Shown here in pieces: positions 8,206 to 16,817 of a stretch of 35,012 nucleotides of DNA (positions are counted from its first letter, which is position 1; each line of letters starts with the position of its first letter). The notes under the pieces are model-generated. The model saw only the letters and a list, made by a program, of their open reading frames with translations, did not search any database and was not told the origin of the DNA. This DNA comes from Pigmentiphaga sp. NML080357 (GTDB lineage Bacteria > Pseudomonadota > Gammaproteobacteria > Burkholderiales > Burkholderiaceae_B), in assembly GCF_002188465.1 (NCBI RefSeq), contig NZ_NINW01000016.1, positions 1 through 35,012 on the forward strand. Reading direction: 5' to 3'. Position numbers and translations under genes: made by a program.

Positions 8206-8640
8206 TCAGGACGGGGCGCCGGATTCGAATCGCCGCGTCAGCGTCTGGCTGCTGAATTTCCAGCAGCCCTCCATGAGGACGAAGTCGGCCGTGGCGGCCA
8301 GGATCATGGCGGGGCCGGCGACGGTTGCCACGGCCTCGTCGGCGAGCACGCCGGCATGGCGGTAGACCGTCACGTAGTACGTGCCCGTCGCCGTGGACGC
8401 CGATGTCGGCTCGATGCGCATGTTAGTGATGACGTGGATCACGCGCTGGGCGCGAGGCCGTCGCTCCAGTTCCTCCAGGATGCGGGCGTGTCCGCGCAGC
8501 GCCACGCCGGCCCGGTGCCAGACGCCGTCCGGCGCGTAGCATTCGAGCATGCGCGCATAGCGCCACTGGTCATAATGATGGAAGAAGTCGTGGACGACCT
8601 GGCTGCATTGCCAGCCGGTCTCGAATGCGGCGATCGTCAT
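8206..8640 (-). CDS. NTF2-like (SnoaL-type) small protein
   Basis: Encodes 144 residues. The pattern FFHHYDQWRYARMLECYAPD, a central GHARILEEL and a C-terminal run of strands ending WKFSSQTLTRRF is typical of the NTF2-like cone-fold superfamily, which includes SnoaL cyclases, ketosteroid isomerase and beta subunits of ring-hydroxylating dioxygenases. As the last gene of the Rieske operon it could be an isomerase, dehydratase or oxygenase accessory subunit. The ATG at 8640 is chosen because GAGGA lies ten bases upstream; an earlier in-frame ATG at 8706 would overlap the preceding gene. No catalytic residue can be assigned with confidence. Confidence 0.75.
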   Translation of the reverse strand: MTIAAFETGWQCSQVVHDFFHHYDQWRYARMLECYAPDGVWHRAGVALRGHARILEELERRPRAQRVIHVITNMRIEPTSASTATGTYYVTVYRHAGVLADEAVATVAGPAMILAATADFVLMEGCWKFSSQTLTRRFESGAPS

Positions 8641-8674
8641 GATGGGGCGGTCCTCGTTCGTGATATGGCGGGCG

Positions 8675-9664
8675 TCATGCCACCGCCAGGATGATCTTGC
8701 CGGCATGGACGCTGCTTTCCATGCGCGCGTGCGCCTGCGCGGCCTCAGCCCACGGAAAGACGCGATCGATCACCGGCGTGCCTTGGCCGGCGGCCAGCCG
8801 CGGCCACCAATGGCGTTCCAGGTCCCGCGCGATGGCGCCTTTCTGCGCCACGGTGCGCGGCCGCAGCGTCGAGCCGGTCAGGGTGGCGCGCTTGCGCAAC
8901 AAGGCAGGAATGGGCAGCGTCGCGTCGGCGCCTCCCATGAAGGCAATGAGCGCGATGCGCCCGTCCAGGGCCAGCGCTTCCAGGTTGCGCGCGAGGTAGC
9001 TGCCGCCCACCATGTCAAGTACGACGTCCAGTCCTCGATCCCCGGTGAAGGCCATGGCCTCGCGCACGAAATCGTCATCCCGGTAGTTCACCGCCAGGTC
9101 CGCGCCCAGGGCGCGGCAGAAGGCTGCCTTCTCCGGCGTGCCGACGGTCGTCATGACGCGGGCGCCGAAGGCCTTGGCCATCTGGATGGCCGTGACGCCT
9201 ATGCCGCTCGAACCGCCGTGCACGAGGAAGCGCTCGCCAGGCTTGAGGCCGGCGCGCGAGAACACGTTGTCCCATACCGTGAAGCAGGTTTCCGGCAGCG
9301 AGGCGGCCTGTTCCAGCGCCATGCCGGGCGGCACCGGCAGGCAGTGGGTCGCGGGCGCGAGGCAATATTCCGCATAGCCGCCTCCGGGCGTGAGCGCGCA
9401 CACGAGATCGCCTTCGCGCCAGCGGTCGACGCCGGGGCCGACCCGGACGACCCGGCCCGAGACTTCCAGGCCGAGAATGGGCGAGGCGCCGGGAGGAGGC
9501 GGGTAGCGGCCGATGCGCTGGGCGCAGTCGGGGCGGTTGACGCCGGCGAATGCCACCTCGATCAGCACTTCGCCCGCGCCCGGCGCTGGCACGGCACATT
9601 CGGCAAGACGCAGCACCTCGGGCGGGCCGCCCGCTCCATGATCGACATAGCGCATGGTTTTCAT
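8675..9664 (-). CDS. NAD(P)H:quinone oxidoreductase-like MDR protein (PIG3 type)
   Basis: Encodes 329 residues of the medium-chain dehydrogenase/reductase superfamily. It has a GroES-like N-terminal half (GVNRPDCAQRIGRYPPPPGA) and a nucleotide-binding half with VHGGSSGIGVTAIQMAKAFG (about 148-167), the signature of zinc-free quinone oxidoreductases related to PIG3. It would reduce quinones or enones with NADPH in the cytosol. The start at 9664 overlaps the E1 beta stop by four bases, with GGGAG six bases upstream. It is the sixth gene of the minus-strand operon. In this setting it may reduce an unsaturated ketone intermediate or act as an electron donor; that is inference. Confidence 0.88.
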   Translation of the reverse strand: MKTMRYVDHGAGGPPEVLRLAECAVPAPGAGEVLIEVAFAGVNRPDCAQRIGRYPPPPGASPILGLEVSGRVVRVGPGVDRWREGDLVCALTPGGGYAEYCLAPATHCLPVPPGMALEQAASLPETCFTVWDNVFSRAGLKPGERFLVHGGSSGIGVTAIQMAKAFGARVMTTVGTPEKAAFCRALGADLAVNYRDDDFVREAMAFTGDRGLDVVLDMVGGSYLARNLEALALDGRIALIAFMGGADATLPIPALLRKRATLTGSTLRPRTVAQKGAIARDLERHWWPRLAAGQGTPVIDRVFPWAEAAQAHARMESSVHAGKIILAVA

Positions 9665-10710
9665 CGGCCGCTCCCTTTTCCCCGGGGCGACGGCGTCGAG
9701 GCGCATTCCGCCACCTGGCGGCGTGCGGCATCGGCGATGCGCGCGGCGTCGGGAATGAGTGCGGCCTGCAGATGAGGCGCCGCCGGGATCCTGCAATCGT
9801 CCACGCCCAGTCGCTGCACCGGCGCGTGCAGATGCCCGAACAATTCGGCCTGGACCCGAGCCGCGATTTCGGCGCCGAAGCCGCCGGTGACGTTGGCTTC
9901 GTGCACGACCAGCAGGCGGCCCGTGCGGCGTACGCTCGCCAGCAGCGTGGACCAGTCGAACGGGGCGATCCAGCGGGCGTTGACCACCTCGGCGGCTATG
10001 CCTTCGGCGGCCAGCAGCGCCGCGGCTTCCAGTGCCTGGAACAGCATCGCGCCCCAGGCCACGATGGTCAGGTCGCGGCCGGCGCGGGCGATATGCGCGC
10101 CGCCCACTTCCTCGATGGGGCCGCCCAGTTCCACCGACTGCGGCTCGCCGTGGTACATGGCGCGGTGTTCGATGATCATGGCCGGATCGTCGCTGCGAAT
10201 GGCGGCCAGCAGCATGGAATAGGCGTCCTGCGCGGTAGCCGGGATGCCCACGCGCAGGCCGGGAATGTGCGCGTAGAGTGCTTCCAGGTTCTGTGAATGC
10301 TGGGCGCACGAACCCGGCGTTGCGCCTTGCTGGGTGCGTATGGTCAGGGGCGCCCGCAGCTTTCCGGCCGAGACGTAGCGCACGTTGGCAGCCTGGTTGA
10401 CGATCTGGTCCATGGCTACCAGGCTGAAGTCGATCCACATGATCTCGACGATCGGACGCAATCCGCTCATGGCTGCGCCCACGGCCACGCCCAGCATGGC
10501 CGTCTCGCTGATGGGCGTGTCGAACACGCGCGCTTTGCCCGCTTGCTGCCGCAGGTCCTTGGTGACGCCGAACACCCCGCCTGGCTTGCCGACGTCTTCG
10601 CCGTACAGAATGGTGTCGGGCATTTCCCGCAGCGCGCGGGCCAGCGCCGCGTTCACCGCCTTGCCGAAGCTCAGCGGGGCGGTCCCGGTCAGTGCGCCGG
10701 CTTCATGCAT
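9661..10710 (-). CDS. Thiamine-diphosphate-dependent 2-oxoacid/acetoin dehydrogenase E1, beta subunit
   Basis: Encodes 349 residues. The sequence carries the transketolase-like E1 beta pattern: ILYGEDVGKPGGVFGVTKDL near 34-53, FDTPISETAMLGVAVGAA, IRTQQGATPGSCAQHSQNLE and, near the end, VVHEANVTGGFGAEIAARV. Closest in style are acetoin dehydrogenase and branched-chain 2-oxoacid dehydrogenase E1 beta subunits. It forms an alpha2-beta2 enzyme with the adjacent alpha gene; its start overlaps the alpha stop by eight bases, with AAGGAG eight bases upstream. No lipoyl E2 or dihydrolipoamide dehydrogenase gene lies in the operon, so it must borrow an E2/E3 or act as a free decarboxylase/dehydrogenase. 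Confidence 0.9.
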   Translation of the reverse strand: MHEAGALTGTAPLSFGKAVNAALARALREMPDTILYGEDVGKPGGVFGVTKDLRQQAGKARVFDTPISETAMLGVAVGAAMSGLRPIVEIMWIDFSLVAMDQIVNQAANVRYVSAGKLRAPLTIRTQQGATPGSCAQHSQNLEALYAHIPGLRVGIPATAQDAYSMLLAAIRSDDPAMIIEHRAMYHGEPQSVELGGPIEEVGGAHIARAGRDLTIVAWGAMLFQALEAAALLAAEGIAAEVVNARWIAPFDWSTLLASVRRTGRLLVVHEANVTGGFGAEIAARVQAELFGHLHAPVQRLGVDDCRIPAAPHLQAALIPDAARIADAARRQVAECASTPSPRGKGSGR

Positions 10711-11683
10711 ACAAGTGCTCCTTGATGGTCCCGGCATCGGCGGGCGGCGCCGCGAGCGCGGCCGAGGCGGCCTCTTCGATCCCGGCCGTGGCAGCGGCTT
10801 CCAGCGCGGCCAGGGTCTCGGCGGCCACGCCTTGCGCCGCCAGCCGTTCCTCGAGGCGCACGATGGGTTCCCGCCGCCGTGCCTCGGCCAATTCGCCGCG
10901 CGGCCGGTAGCCTTGCAGGTCGCCGTAGTAGTGGCCGACCAGACGCTGGGTCATCATTTCGATCAGGGCCGGCCCGCGGCCTTCGCGCGCGCGGGCGGCA
11001 TGGTACGCCACGCAGCCGCGCACGGCGGACGGATCGTTGCCGTCTATGCGCTCGCCGGGCATGCCGTAGGCGGCCGCGCGTTTGTAGAGATCTGCATCGC
11101 GCACGGTGTCGGCCACCGGCGTCAGCTCGGCATAGGTGTTGTTCTCGCAAACGAAAAGCACCGGCAGGTCCAGGTAGGCCGCGAAGTTCATCGCTTCGTG
11201 GATCGCTCCCTGGTTCATCGCGCCGTCGCCGAAGGCCGCCAGCGCGATGCGTTGCTCGCCTCGCAGCCGGGCGGCCAGGGCGGCGCCGCAGGCAAGCGGC
11301 GCGCCGGCGCCGACGATGGAGTTCTCGCCGTAGAACCCGTAGTCGGCGGCGCTGAACATGGCCGACCCGCCGCGGCCTCGGCATATGCCGGTCTGCCTGC
11401 CCAGCAGCTCGGCCAGGATGCCCTCGGCCGGAACGCCGCGCGCCAGCGCCCAGCCGTGGCCGCGGTAGGTCGAGAACACCGCGTCGTGGGCAGACAGCGC
11501 CTGGCAGGATCCGGCATAGATGGCTTCCTGCCCGATGCACAGGTGGACCGAGCCCTGGATGAACTGGCCCTTGCGCAGCTCGGTGATTTTTTCTTCCAGC
11601 CTCCGGATACGCAACATGATGTCCAGGGCCGCCATGTCGTCCGCCAGGGCGCGATCGCCGCGCGTGTCATGGAGCGCTTCCAT
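10703..11683 (-). CDS. Thiamine-diphosphate-dependent 2-oxoacid/acetoin dehydrogenase E1, alpha subunit
   Basis: Encodes 326 residues. The thiamine-diphosphate motif is intact: GDG at 152-154 and NN at 181-182, with MNQGAIHEAMNFA between them. The N-terminal RIRRLEEKI and the block CRGRGGSAMF (101-110) match acetoin dehydrogenase and pyruvate dehydrogenase E1 alpha subunits. It decarboxylates a 2-oxoacid, or cleaves acetoin-like ketols, to a thiamine-bound acyl intermediate in the cytosol. The ATG at 11683 lies five bases after the aldolase stop, so the genes are tightly packed. An aldolase directly upstream that releases a 2-oxoacid would supply the substrate, which is a reasonable pathway inference. 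Confidence 0.92.
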   Translation of the reverse strand: MEALHDTRGDRALADDMAALDIMLRIRRLEEKITELRKGQFIQGSVHLCIGQEAIYAGSCQALSAHDAVFSTYRGHGWALARGVPAEGILAELLGRQTGICRGRGGSAMFSAADYGFYGENSIVGAGAPLACGAALAARLRGEQRIALAAFGDGAMNQGAIHEAMNFAAYLDLPVLFVCENNTYAELTPVADTVRDADLYKRAAAYGMPGERIDGNDPSAVRGCVAYHAARAREGRGPALIEMMTQRLVGHYYGDLQGYRPRGELAEARRREPIVRLEERLAAQGVAAETLAALEAAATAGIEEAASAALAAPPADAGTIKEHLYA

Positions 11684-11688
11684 GCCGC

Positions 11689-12468
11689 CTACCGCTCCGC
11701 CTGCACGTGCTTGGCGGCCAGGGCGTCGGCAGCCCGCACCAGGAGCGAGAGGTCCGAGCCGACGATCACCACGGTGGCCCCCGCGGCCACGTAGCGTTCG
11801 CACTCGGGCGATCCCGCCAGCACGCCCGCCGGCATGCCCAGCGACACGGCGCGCCGTATGCCTGCTTCGATGGCCTCCACGACTTCGGGATGATTGGGCT
11901 GGCCCATGTGGCCCATGTCGGCCGACAGGTCCGTCGGACCGAAGAACACCATGTCCACGCCCTCGACGCGGCAGATATCGTCGAGGTTGCCCAGCGCCTC
12001 GCGCGTTTCGATCTGCACCAGCAGGCAGGTTTCCTCCGCCGCCCGGGCGTAGTACTCCTTGTCGCGGCCATAGCGCGTGGCGCGCATCGTGCCGCCCAGG
12101 CCGCGCACGCCGCCCGCGGGGGGGTAGCGGGTGTACCGGACGGCGGTACGGGCTTCTTCGGCGTTCGACACGTTGGGCACCATCAGCGCCTGGGCGCCCA
12201 GGTCCAGGTACTGCTTGAACGACGACAGTTCGAGTATGGGCACGCGCACCGTGGCGGCCGTATCGCCCGCCGCCAGCGCCGCGAACTGCGCATGCAGGTG
12301 GGGCAGGCTTTGCGGCGAATGCTCGAGATCGAACATGATGAAATCGAAGCCGCTGCCGGACAGCGCCTCCACGGTCTGCAATGCGTTCGAGACGCAGAAG
12401 AGGCCGTACTGGGGATGGCCCGAACGGACCAGGCGCTTGAAGCGGTTGCGTAGGGAAGAATGGCTCAT
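11689..12468 (-). CDS. HpcH/HpaI-family class II aldolase
   Basis: Encodes 259 residues, the normal length. The TIM-barrel residues expected of 4-hydroxy-2-oxo-heptanedioate and related aldolases are present: the catalytic His in FDLEHSPQ (H50), the pyruvate-binding Arg in TVRVP (R75), and the metal ligands Glu in VQIET (E154) and Asp in GPTDLS (D180). These enzymes carry out metal-dependent retro-aldol cleavage of 4-hydroxy-2-oxoacids to pyruvate or a similar 2-oxoacid plus an aldehyde. It starts four bases after the binding-protein stop. Position between the Rieske oxygenase and E1 genes suggests cleavage of an oxygenated intermediate. The substrate cannot be read from the sequence. Confidence 0.9.
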   Translation of the reverse strand: MSHSSLRNRFKRLVRSGHPQYGLFCVSNALQTVEALSGSGFDFIMFDLEHSPQSLPHLHAQFAALAAGDTAATVRVPILELSSFKQYLDLGAQALMVPNVSNAEEARTAVRYTRYPPAGGVRGLGGTMRATRYGRDKEYYARAAEETCLLVQIETREALGNLDDICRVEGVDMVFFGPTDLSADMGHMGQPNHPEVVEAIEAGIRRAVSLGMPAGVLAGSPECERYVAAGATVVIVGSDLSLLVRAADALAAKHVQAER

Positions 12469-12471
12469 GTC

Positions 12472-13446
12472 TTACTCCGGTGAAATACCTGCCTTGCGTT
12501 GCACCTCCTGCCAGATGGGCAGGTCGGCCTGCATCCGGGCCGCCATCTCGGCGGGCGTGCTGCCGGTCAGCTCCACGCCATTGCTGCGGAATTTCTCGCG
12601 CAGCGCAGGCTGCTTGAGAATGGCGCGAAGTTCGGTCGACAGCTTGTCGATGATGGGCTGCGGCACGCCGGCGGGCGCCACGATGCCGAACCAGAACGAG
12701 GCATCGAAGCCCGGCACCGTGTCGGCGATGGGGGGGATGTCGGGCGTGCCGCTCGCCCGGGTCTTGCTGGTGACGCCCAGCACGCGCAGCCGGCCGCCAT
12801 GCACCAGCGGCAGGGCCGAGGTCCCGACGTCGAACATCAGCTGGATCTGCCCGCCCACCATGTCGCTCAGGGCCGGCATGCTGCCCTTGTAGGGAATGTG
12901 GACCATGTCCGTGCCGGTCATGGACTTGAACATCTCCGCGGTCAGGTGCAGCGAGCTGCCGGGGCCTATGGAGCCGAAGCTGAGCTTGCCGGGATTGCCG
13001 CGGGCATAGGCGATGAGGTCGGCCACGGACTTGACCGGCAGTTCGGGATTGACCACCAGGTACAGCGGCGTGGTGAAGGCGAGCGATACCGGCGCGAAGT
13101 CCTTGAAGGGATCGTAGGGCAGGCTCTTCTGCGCGCCGATGTTCAGCACGAGGCTGGAGAGGCTGCCCAGGAACAGCGTGTAGCCGTCGGCAGGCGCCTT
13201 GGCCACCGCTTCGGCGCCGATCATCTGGCTGGCGCCGGGCTTGTTCTCGACGATGACGGGCTGGCCCAGGCGCTGCGCCAGGTTCCGTGCGATATCCCGG
13301 GCCGCGGTATCGCCGATGCCGCTGGGCGGGTAGGGCACCACCAGCTTGATCGGCTTGGTCGGGTAGTCCTCGCGGGCGGCGCCAGGCGCCGCCACGGCAA
13401 GGGACAGCATGGCGCTCGTTGCTGCAAGCAGCGTGAGTAGTCTCAT
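12472..13446 (-). CDS. Tripartite tricarboxylate transporter 'Bug' substrate-binding protein
   Basis: Encodes 324 residues with a cleavable signal peptide (about 1-24) followed by the Bug-family start YPTKPIKLVVPYPPSGIGDT. Further family blocks are VIVENKPGASQMIGAE, NPGKLSFGSIGPGSSLHL and YKGSMPALSDMVGGQIQLMF. It is a periplasmic solute-binding protein for carboxylates. The TctA/TctB membrane partners are not in the window; orphan Bug genes scattered in catabolic operons are typical of Bordetella and relatives. GGAG lies six bases before the ATG. The operon context suggests it binds the aromatic or carboxylic acid degraded by its neighbours. Confidence 0.94.
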   Translation of the reverse strand: MRLLTLLAATSAMLSLAVAAPGAAREDYPTKPIKLVVPYPPSGIGDTAARDIARNLAQRLGQPVIVENKPGASQMIGAEAVAKAPADGYTLFLGSLSSLVLNIGAQKSLPYDPFKDFAPVSLAFTTPLYLVVNPELPVKSVADLIAYARGNPGKLSFGSIGPGSSLHLTAEMFKSMTGTDMVHIPYKGSMPALSDMVGGQIQLMFDVGTSALPLVHGGRLRVLGVTSKTRASGTPDIPPIADTVPGFDASFWFGIVAPAGVPQPIIDKLSTELRAILKQPALREKFRSNGVELTGSTPAEMAARMQADLPIWQEVQRKAGISPE

Positions 13447-13515
13447 GGTCGTCTCCGGAACGGCGGCGCTGGATGTCCGCGCCGCTCTGTGATGGGATCG
13501 GTGAAGGTGTTGCGG

Positions 13516-14871
13516 TCAGTCGTGCTCCCGTACGGCTGAGGCTTTCTCTTCGATATAGCCTTGCGGATTGCCGAAGCGTTCGGTCATGACCTCGCCGAGC
13601 GTCTTCGATTTGTGGGCGACCCAGCCCCCCGACAGCACCGCGTAGTCCCGCGGCCGCCCCAGCGCCGCCGGCGTCTTGCCCGCCATTTCGTCTCGGATCA
13701 GCGCCAGCAGCAGGCGGCGCATGCGCACGATGCCTAGGTCGGTGGGACCCAGATGCTCGCGCGTGCGGTCGGCGATCGGACCCTGGCTGTCCTGGATGGC
13801 CGCATCCTGCTCGGACACGCCCCGGATGCCCGTGAAGCTGTTGTACTTCTGGTCTTCGCGATCGATCAGGTAGTCGTTGCGGATATTGCGGTAGGGCATG
13901 TAGTTCTCGTCCACCTGCGAGTGGATGGTATGACCCTGCCGCGCCATCTCCCGTTCTTCTTCCGTGAGCGGCCGGTCGGGATTCCAGGTATAGGTGTATA
14001 TCCAGCACGAGGTGTCGGTAACCGGGACGAAAGTCTGCCCATGGTAGTTTTCGCCCGGGAAGGCGCTGGGCGCCAAGGCATGGTTGGGCAACAGGTAGTG
14101 CGCGATGCGCCAATACAGGTCGTCGCCGTCGGCCTTGCGCGCGCCGCCCACCACCAGTCCCGCCGGGAACTCGTCCACCGAAAAAGCCGGCATGGGATCG
14201 TCGCGTACCCATTTGAAGCGGTCGTTGCGTACGGCCTGCGTGCCCAGCGCCGCATGCTTGATGCGCTCCATGACGGCCTCGGCCGTGTCGGCCTCTTCGG
14301 TACCCAGCAGCATGTGCAGGAACGAGAAGTGCGTGGTGTCGAGCGCGCCCTCCAGGCACTGCAGCCAATTGCAGTCCTGCCATTTCTTGCTGACATAGCG
14401 GTGCGACGGCGGCACCAGGGCGAAGGCGAGCCGGGGCAGCGGCGGAGGCTCGGCGGCCGGGCCCAGGTAGGCCCATATGCAGTCGCCCCACTCGCGAGTG
14501 GGATAGGATTTCAGGCGAATCCGTTCGCGGTAGGGCGAGTCGGCGGGCATGGTGGGCATGTCGACGCAGCGGCCGTCGACGTCGAATTTCCAGCCATGGA
14601 ATACGCAGCGCAGGCCCGCATGCTCGTTGCGGCCATAGTAGAGATTGGCGCCGCGATGCGGACAGGCCGGCTCGACCAACCCTACGCGTCCCCGCGTGTC
14701 GCGGAATGCCAGCAAGTCCTCGCCCAGCACCTTGACGCGCTTGGGGGGGCAGTCCGGCTCCGGCAGTTCTTCCGACAGCAGGACCGGAATCCAGAACTGG
14801 CGCAACAGGCGGCCGGCCGGCGTGCCGGGACCGGACCGGGTAAGCAGTTCATTGTCTTCCGCGCTCAACAT
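13516..14871 (-). CDS. Rieske non-haem iron oxygenase, phthalate-dioxygenase-like alpha subunit
   Basis: Encodes 451 residues. The [2Fe-2S] Rieske ligands are ACPHRG (C70, H72) and CVFHGW (C89, H92). The mononuclear iron site is EGALDTTHFSFLH (D178, H181, H186). Length and layout match the phthalate 4,5-dioxygenase-type single-component oxygenases, which hydroxylate, dihydroxylate or demethylate aromatic acids with electrons from a separate flavin/ferredoxin reductase. No reductase gene is seen in this operon. The ATG at 14871 has AGAGGAG about ten bases upstream. It is the first gene of the seven-gene operon and diverges from the IclR regulator. Confidence 0.93.
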   Translation of the reverse strand: MLSAEDNELLTRSGPGTPAGRLLRQFWIPVLLSEELPEPDCPPKRVKVLGEDLLAFRDTRGRVGLVEPACPHRGANLYYGRNEHAGLRCVFHGWKFDVDGRCVDMPTMPADSPYRERIRLKSYPTREWGDCIWAYLGPAAEPPPLPRLAFALVPPSHRYVSKKWQDCNWLQCLEGALDTTHFSFLHMLLGTEEADTAEAVMERIKHAALGTQAVRNDRFKWVRDDPMPAFSVDEFPAGLVVGGARKADGDDLYWRIAHYLLPNHALAPSAFPGENYHGQTFVPVTDTSCWIYTYTWNPDRPLTEEEREMARQGHTIHSQVDENYMPYRNIRNDYLIDREDQKYNSFTGIRGVSEQDAAIQDSQGPIADRTREHLGPTDLGIVRMRRLLLALIRDEMAGKTPAALGRPRDYAVLSGGWVAHKSKTLGEVMTERFGNPQGYIEEKASAVREHD

Positions 14872-15005
14872 GATGTGTTCGTCTCCTCTGCATGATGCAC
14901 CGGTCGGTGTCCGGACCGGGTCTGCGCCGGCGCCGGGCGGCCTGGCCGGAAGTGTCATGCCGTGAGGGAAAGCGACGGTGGGGGAGTTCGGATATTTCGA
15001 ATAGC

Positions 15006-15022
15006 ATTCTGCAATGCAGAAT
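15006..15022. promoter_or_regulatory. Perfect palindrome, candidate IclR-family operator
   Basis: ATTCTGCA-A-TGCAGAAT is a perfect eight-base inverted repeat around one base. It lies 28 bases before the IclR-family start and 134 bases before the divergent Rieske start. A second short palindrome, TTCGAA, lies just to the left (14996-15001). IclR-family regulators bind short palindromes in such divergent intervals, often repressing themselves. The assignment rests on symmetry and position only. Confidence 0.55.
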
Positions 15023-15050
15023 TCGCGCCGGCGCCGCGACGGAGACCGCC

Positions 15051-15887
15051 ATGCCCCGCAATCCCTACCAGATCGACGAGGAACCCAGCGACATCGAATT
15101 CGACGCCTACGAGGCCCACGACGGCGACCGTCTGTTCGCGTCCACGCTGGCCCGCGGGCTGCAGATCCTGCGCTGCTTCACGCCGCTCGAGGCGGCGCTG
15201 GGCAACAAGGAGCTGGCGCGGCGCACCGGCCTGTCGCGCCCCACCATCTCGCGCTTCACGTACACCCTGGTGAAGCTGGGCTACCTGCGGCCCGATACCC
15301 TGTCGGGCAAGTACCGGCTCGCGCCCGGTGTCGTGTCGCTGGGCTATCCGCTGCTGGCCTCGATCACGCTGCGGCAACTGGCGCGGCCGCTCATGAACGT
15401 GCTGGCCGAATCGATGAACTGCTCGGTCTCGATGGGCATACGCGACCGGCTCAGCATCGTTTATGTGGAAACGAGCCGCATCACGAGTTCGTTCGCGCCG
15501 CAACTCTCGGACATCGGCCTGCGCTTTCCCATCGTCTCGACCGCGATCGGACAGGCCTTCATCTCGGGATGCGAGCCGGCGGAGCGGCAGAAGCTGCTGA
15601 ACGAGATCCGGATCAAGACCCCGCGCATGTGGTCCGAGCACAAGGATCACGCGGCGCGTTCGGTGGAGGCGTTCGCCAAGAAGGGGTTTTGCAGCGTCTA
15701 TGGCGAACAGCATCCCGATCACTACGCCGTGGGCGTGCCCATGGGCAGGCTGCGGGACGGCGAGCTGATCGTCTTCAACGCCGTCATTCCGCGCTTTCGC
15801 GCCTCGCCCAAGAGCGTGGAAGAGGGGCTCGGTCCGCGCCTGGTGGAAATGGTTGCCCAGGTGCGGCGCAGCAGCTATGCCGTCTGA
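15051..15887 (+). CDS. IclR-family transcriptional regulator
   Basis: Encodes 278 residues. After an acidic N-terminal tail, a winged helix-turn-helix occupies about 30-92 (ELARRTGLSRPTISRFTYTL), followed by the effector-binding domain with RQLARPLMNVLAESMNCSVS and FPIVSTAIGQAFISG. This is the layout of PcaR/PobR-like IclR regulators of aromatic catabolism. GGAG lies six bases before the ATG at 15051. It diverges from the Rieske operon, which it presumably controls in response to an aromatic acid or a pathway intermediate. Its last 13 bases overlap the end of the convergent DUF72 gene. Confidence 0.92.
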   Translation: MPRNPYQIDEEPSDIEFDAYEAHDGDRLFASTLARGLQILRCFTPLEAALGNKELARRTGLSRPTISRFTYTLVKLGYLRPDTLSGKYRLAPGVVSLGYPLLASITLRQLARPLMNVLAESMNCSVSMGIRDRLSIVYVETSRITSSFAPQLSDIGLRFPIVSTAIGQAFISGCEPAERQKLLNEIRIKTPRMWSEHKDHAARSVEAFAKKGFCSVYGEQHPDHYAVGVPMGRLRDGELIVFNAVIPRFRASPKSVEEGLGPRLVEMVAQVRRSSYAV

Positions 15888-16783
15888 GGGCGGCGCCGGC
15901 GCAGGGCTTCGTCGAAGCCCGCGGCGTTGCGCATGCCCTGGTCCTCGAAGTTGGTGTTGAACAGCACGTGGACGTTGGCCGCGGCCTGCGTGAGGCGGCG
16001 CACCAGCTCGGCGATGCGTTCCAGTTCTTCGGGCGTGTACTCGTAGACGAAGCGGCCCGACGAGGCGGCGATGCCGCGCCGGTTCCAGGCCTCGTGGTTG
16101 CGGCCGTGCAGGCGCACCACCGCGAGGTCGCCCCGTGTGGCCGCCCAGACGGCCGGCACGCTGTTGGCATAGCGGTCGGGGCTGTCCACCACGGTGTGGG
16201 CGGCGCCCAGCTCGCGCAGCATGGACAGCGTTCCGCGCCGGCCGGTCTCGTCGAGCCAGCCGCGGTGGCGGAACTCCGCCGCATGGACCTGCTCTTCCAT
16301 GCGCCGCGCGCACTCGGCCACCAGCGCCCGTCCCGCAGCGTTATTGCGCACCCGCGGCGCGTACTGGAAGTGGACCGTCGCCAGCTGCCCGCTCTGGCGC
16401 AAGGGTTCCAGGCCTTGCAGGAAGCGGCTCCACAGCTCGTCGCGCAGTTCGCCGGGCACGGTGGCATAGTCCACCACGCGGACTTGCGGGCCGAGCTCCC
16501 CGGCGACGTCGGGCGGCAGCGCTTCGACAGGCGTCAGATGGCCGGTGAAGAGCCGGAAAGCCTTGAGATGGAAGACGAAGTCCTCGGGAGTGCGCTGGGT
16601 CCAGAGGAAGGCCGTTCGCGCGGACGGCAGGCGGTAATAGCTGCTGTCCACTTCGACCAGGGAAAAGCGGGAAGCATAGAACCGCAGGCGGTCCTCGGCG
16701 GTGCGCGCCGATGGCGGGTAGAAGCGGCCGCAGGCGAGGAGGGTGGGGTCGGTCCAGGAAGACGTGCCGACGCGCACGGTCAT
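15875..16783 (-). CDS. DUF72 (YecE-like) TIM-barrel protein
   Basis: Encodes 302 residues. It has the DUF72 start VRVGTSSWTDP, the block FSLVEVDSSYYRLPSARTAF, FVFHLKAFRLFTGH and the C-terminal NVHVLFNTNFEDQGMRNA. DUF72 proteins form TIM barrels whose biochemical function is not established to my knowledge. The 3' end overlaps the IclR gene tail by 13 bases on the opposite strand. The start lies 66 bases from the divergent helicase start, and a LexA-like site sits between them, so both genes may respond to DNA damage. Confidence 0.92.
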   Translation of the reverse strand: MTVRVGTSSWTDPTLLACGRFYPPSARTAEDRLRFYASRFSLVEVDSSYYRLPSARTAFLWTQRTPEDFVFHLKAFRLFTGHLTPVEALPPDVAGELGPQVRVVDYATVPGELRDELWSRFLQGLEPLRQSGQLATVHFQYAPRVRNNAAGRALVAECARRMEEQVHAAEFRHRGWLDETGRRGTLSMLRELGAAHTVVDSPDRYANSVPAVWAATRGDLAVVRLHGRNHEAWNRRGIAASSGRFVYEYTPEELERIAELVRRLTQAAANVHVLFNTNFEDQGMRNAAGFDEALRRRRPQTA

Positions 16784-16817
16784 GACGGGAAATCCGGATC
16801 GGGAAAAGGGACGTTTA

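Noticed and set aside
10703-14491. Apparent 1262-codon fused minus-strand protein ending in E1 alpha
   Set aside because: Only the last 326 codons look like protein. The upstream part is out-of-frame reading through the aldolase, Bug and Rieske genes, each of which has its own start.
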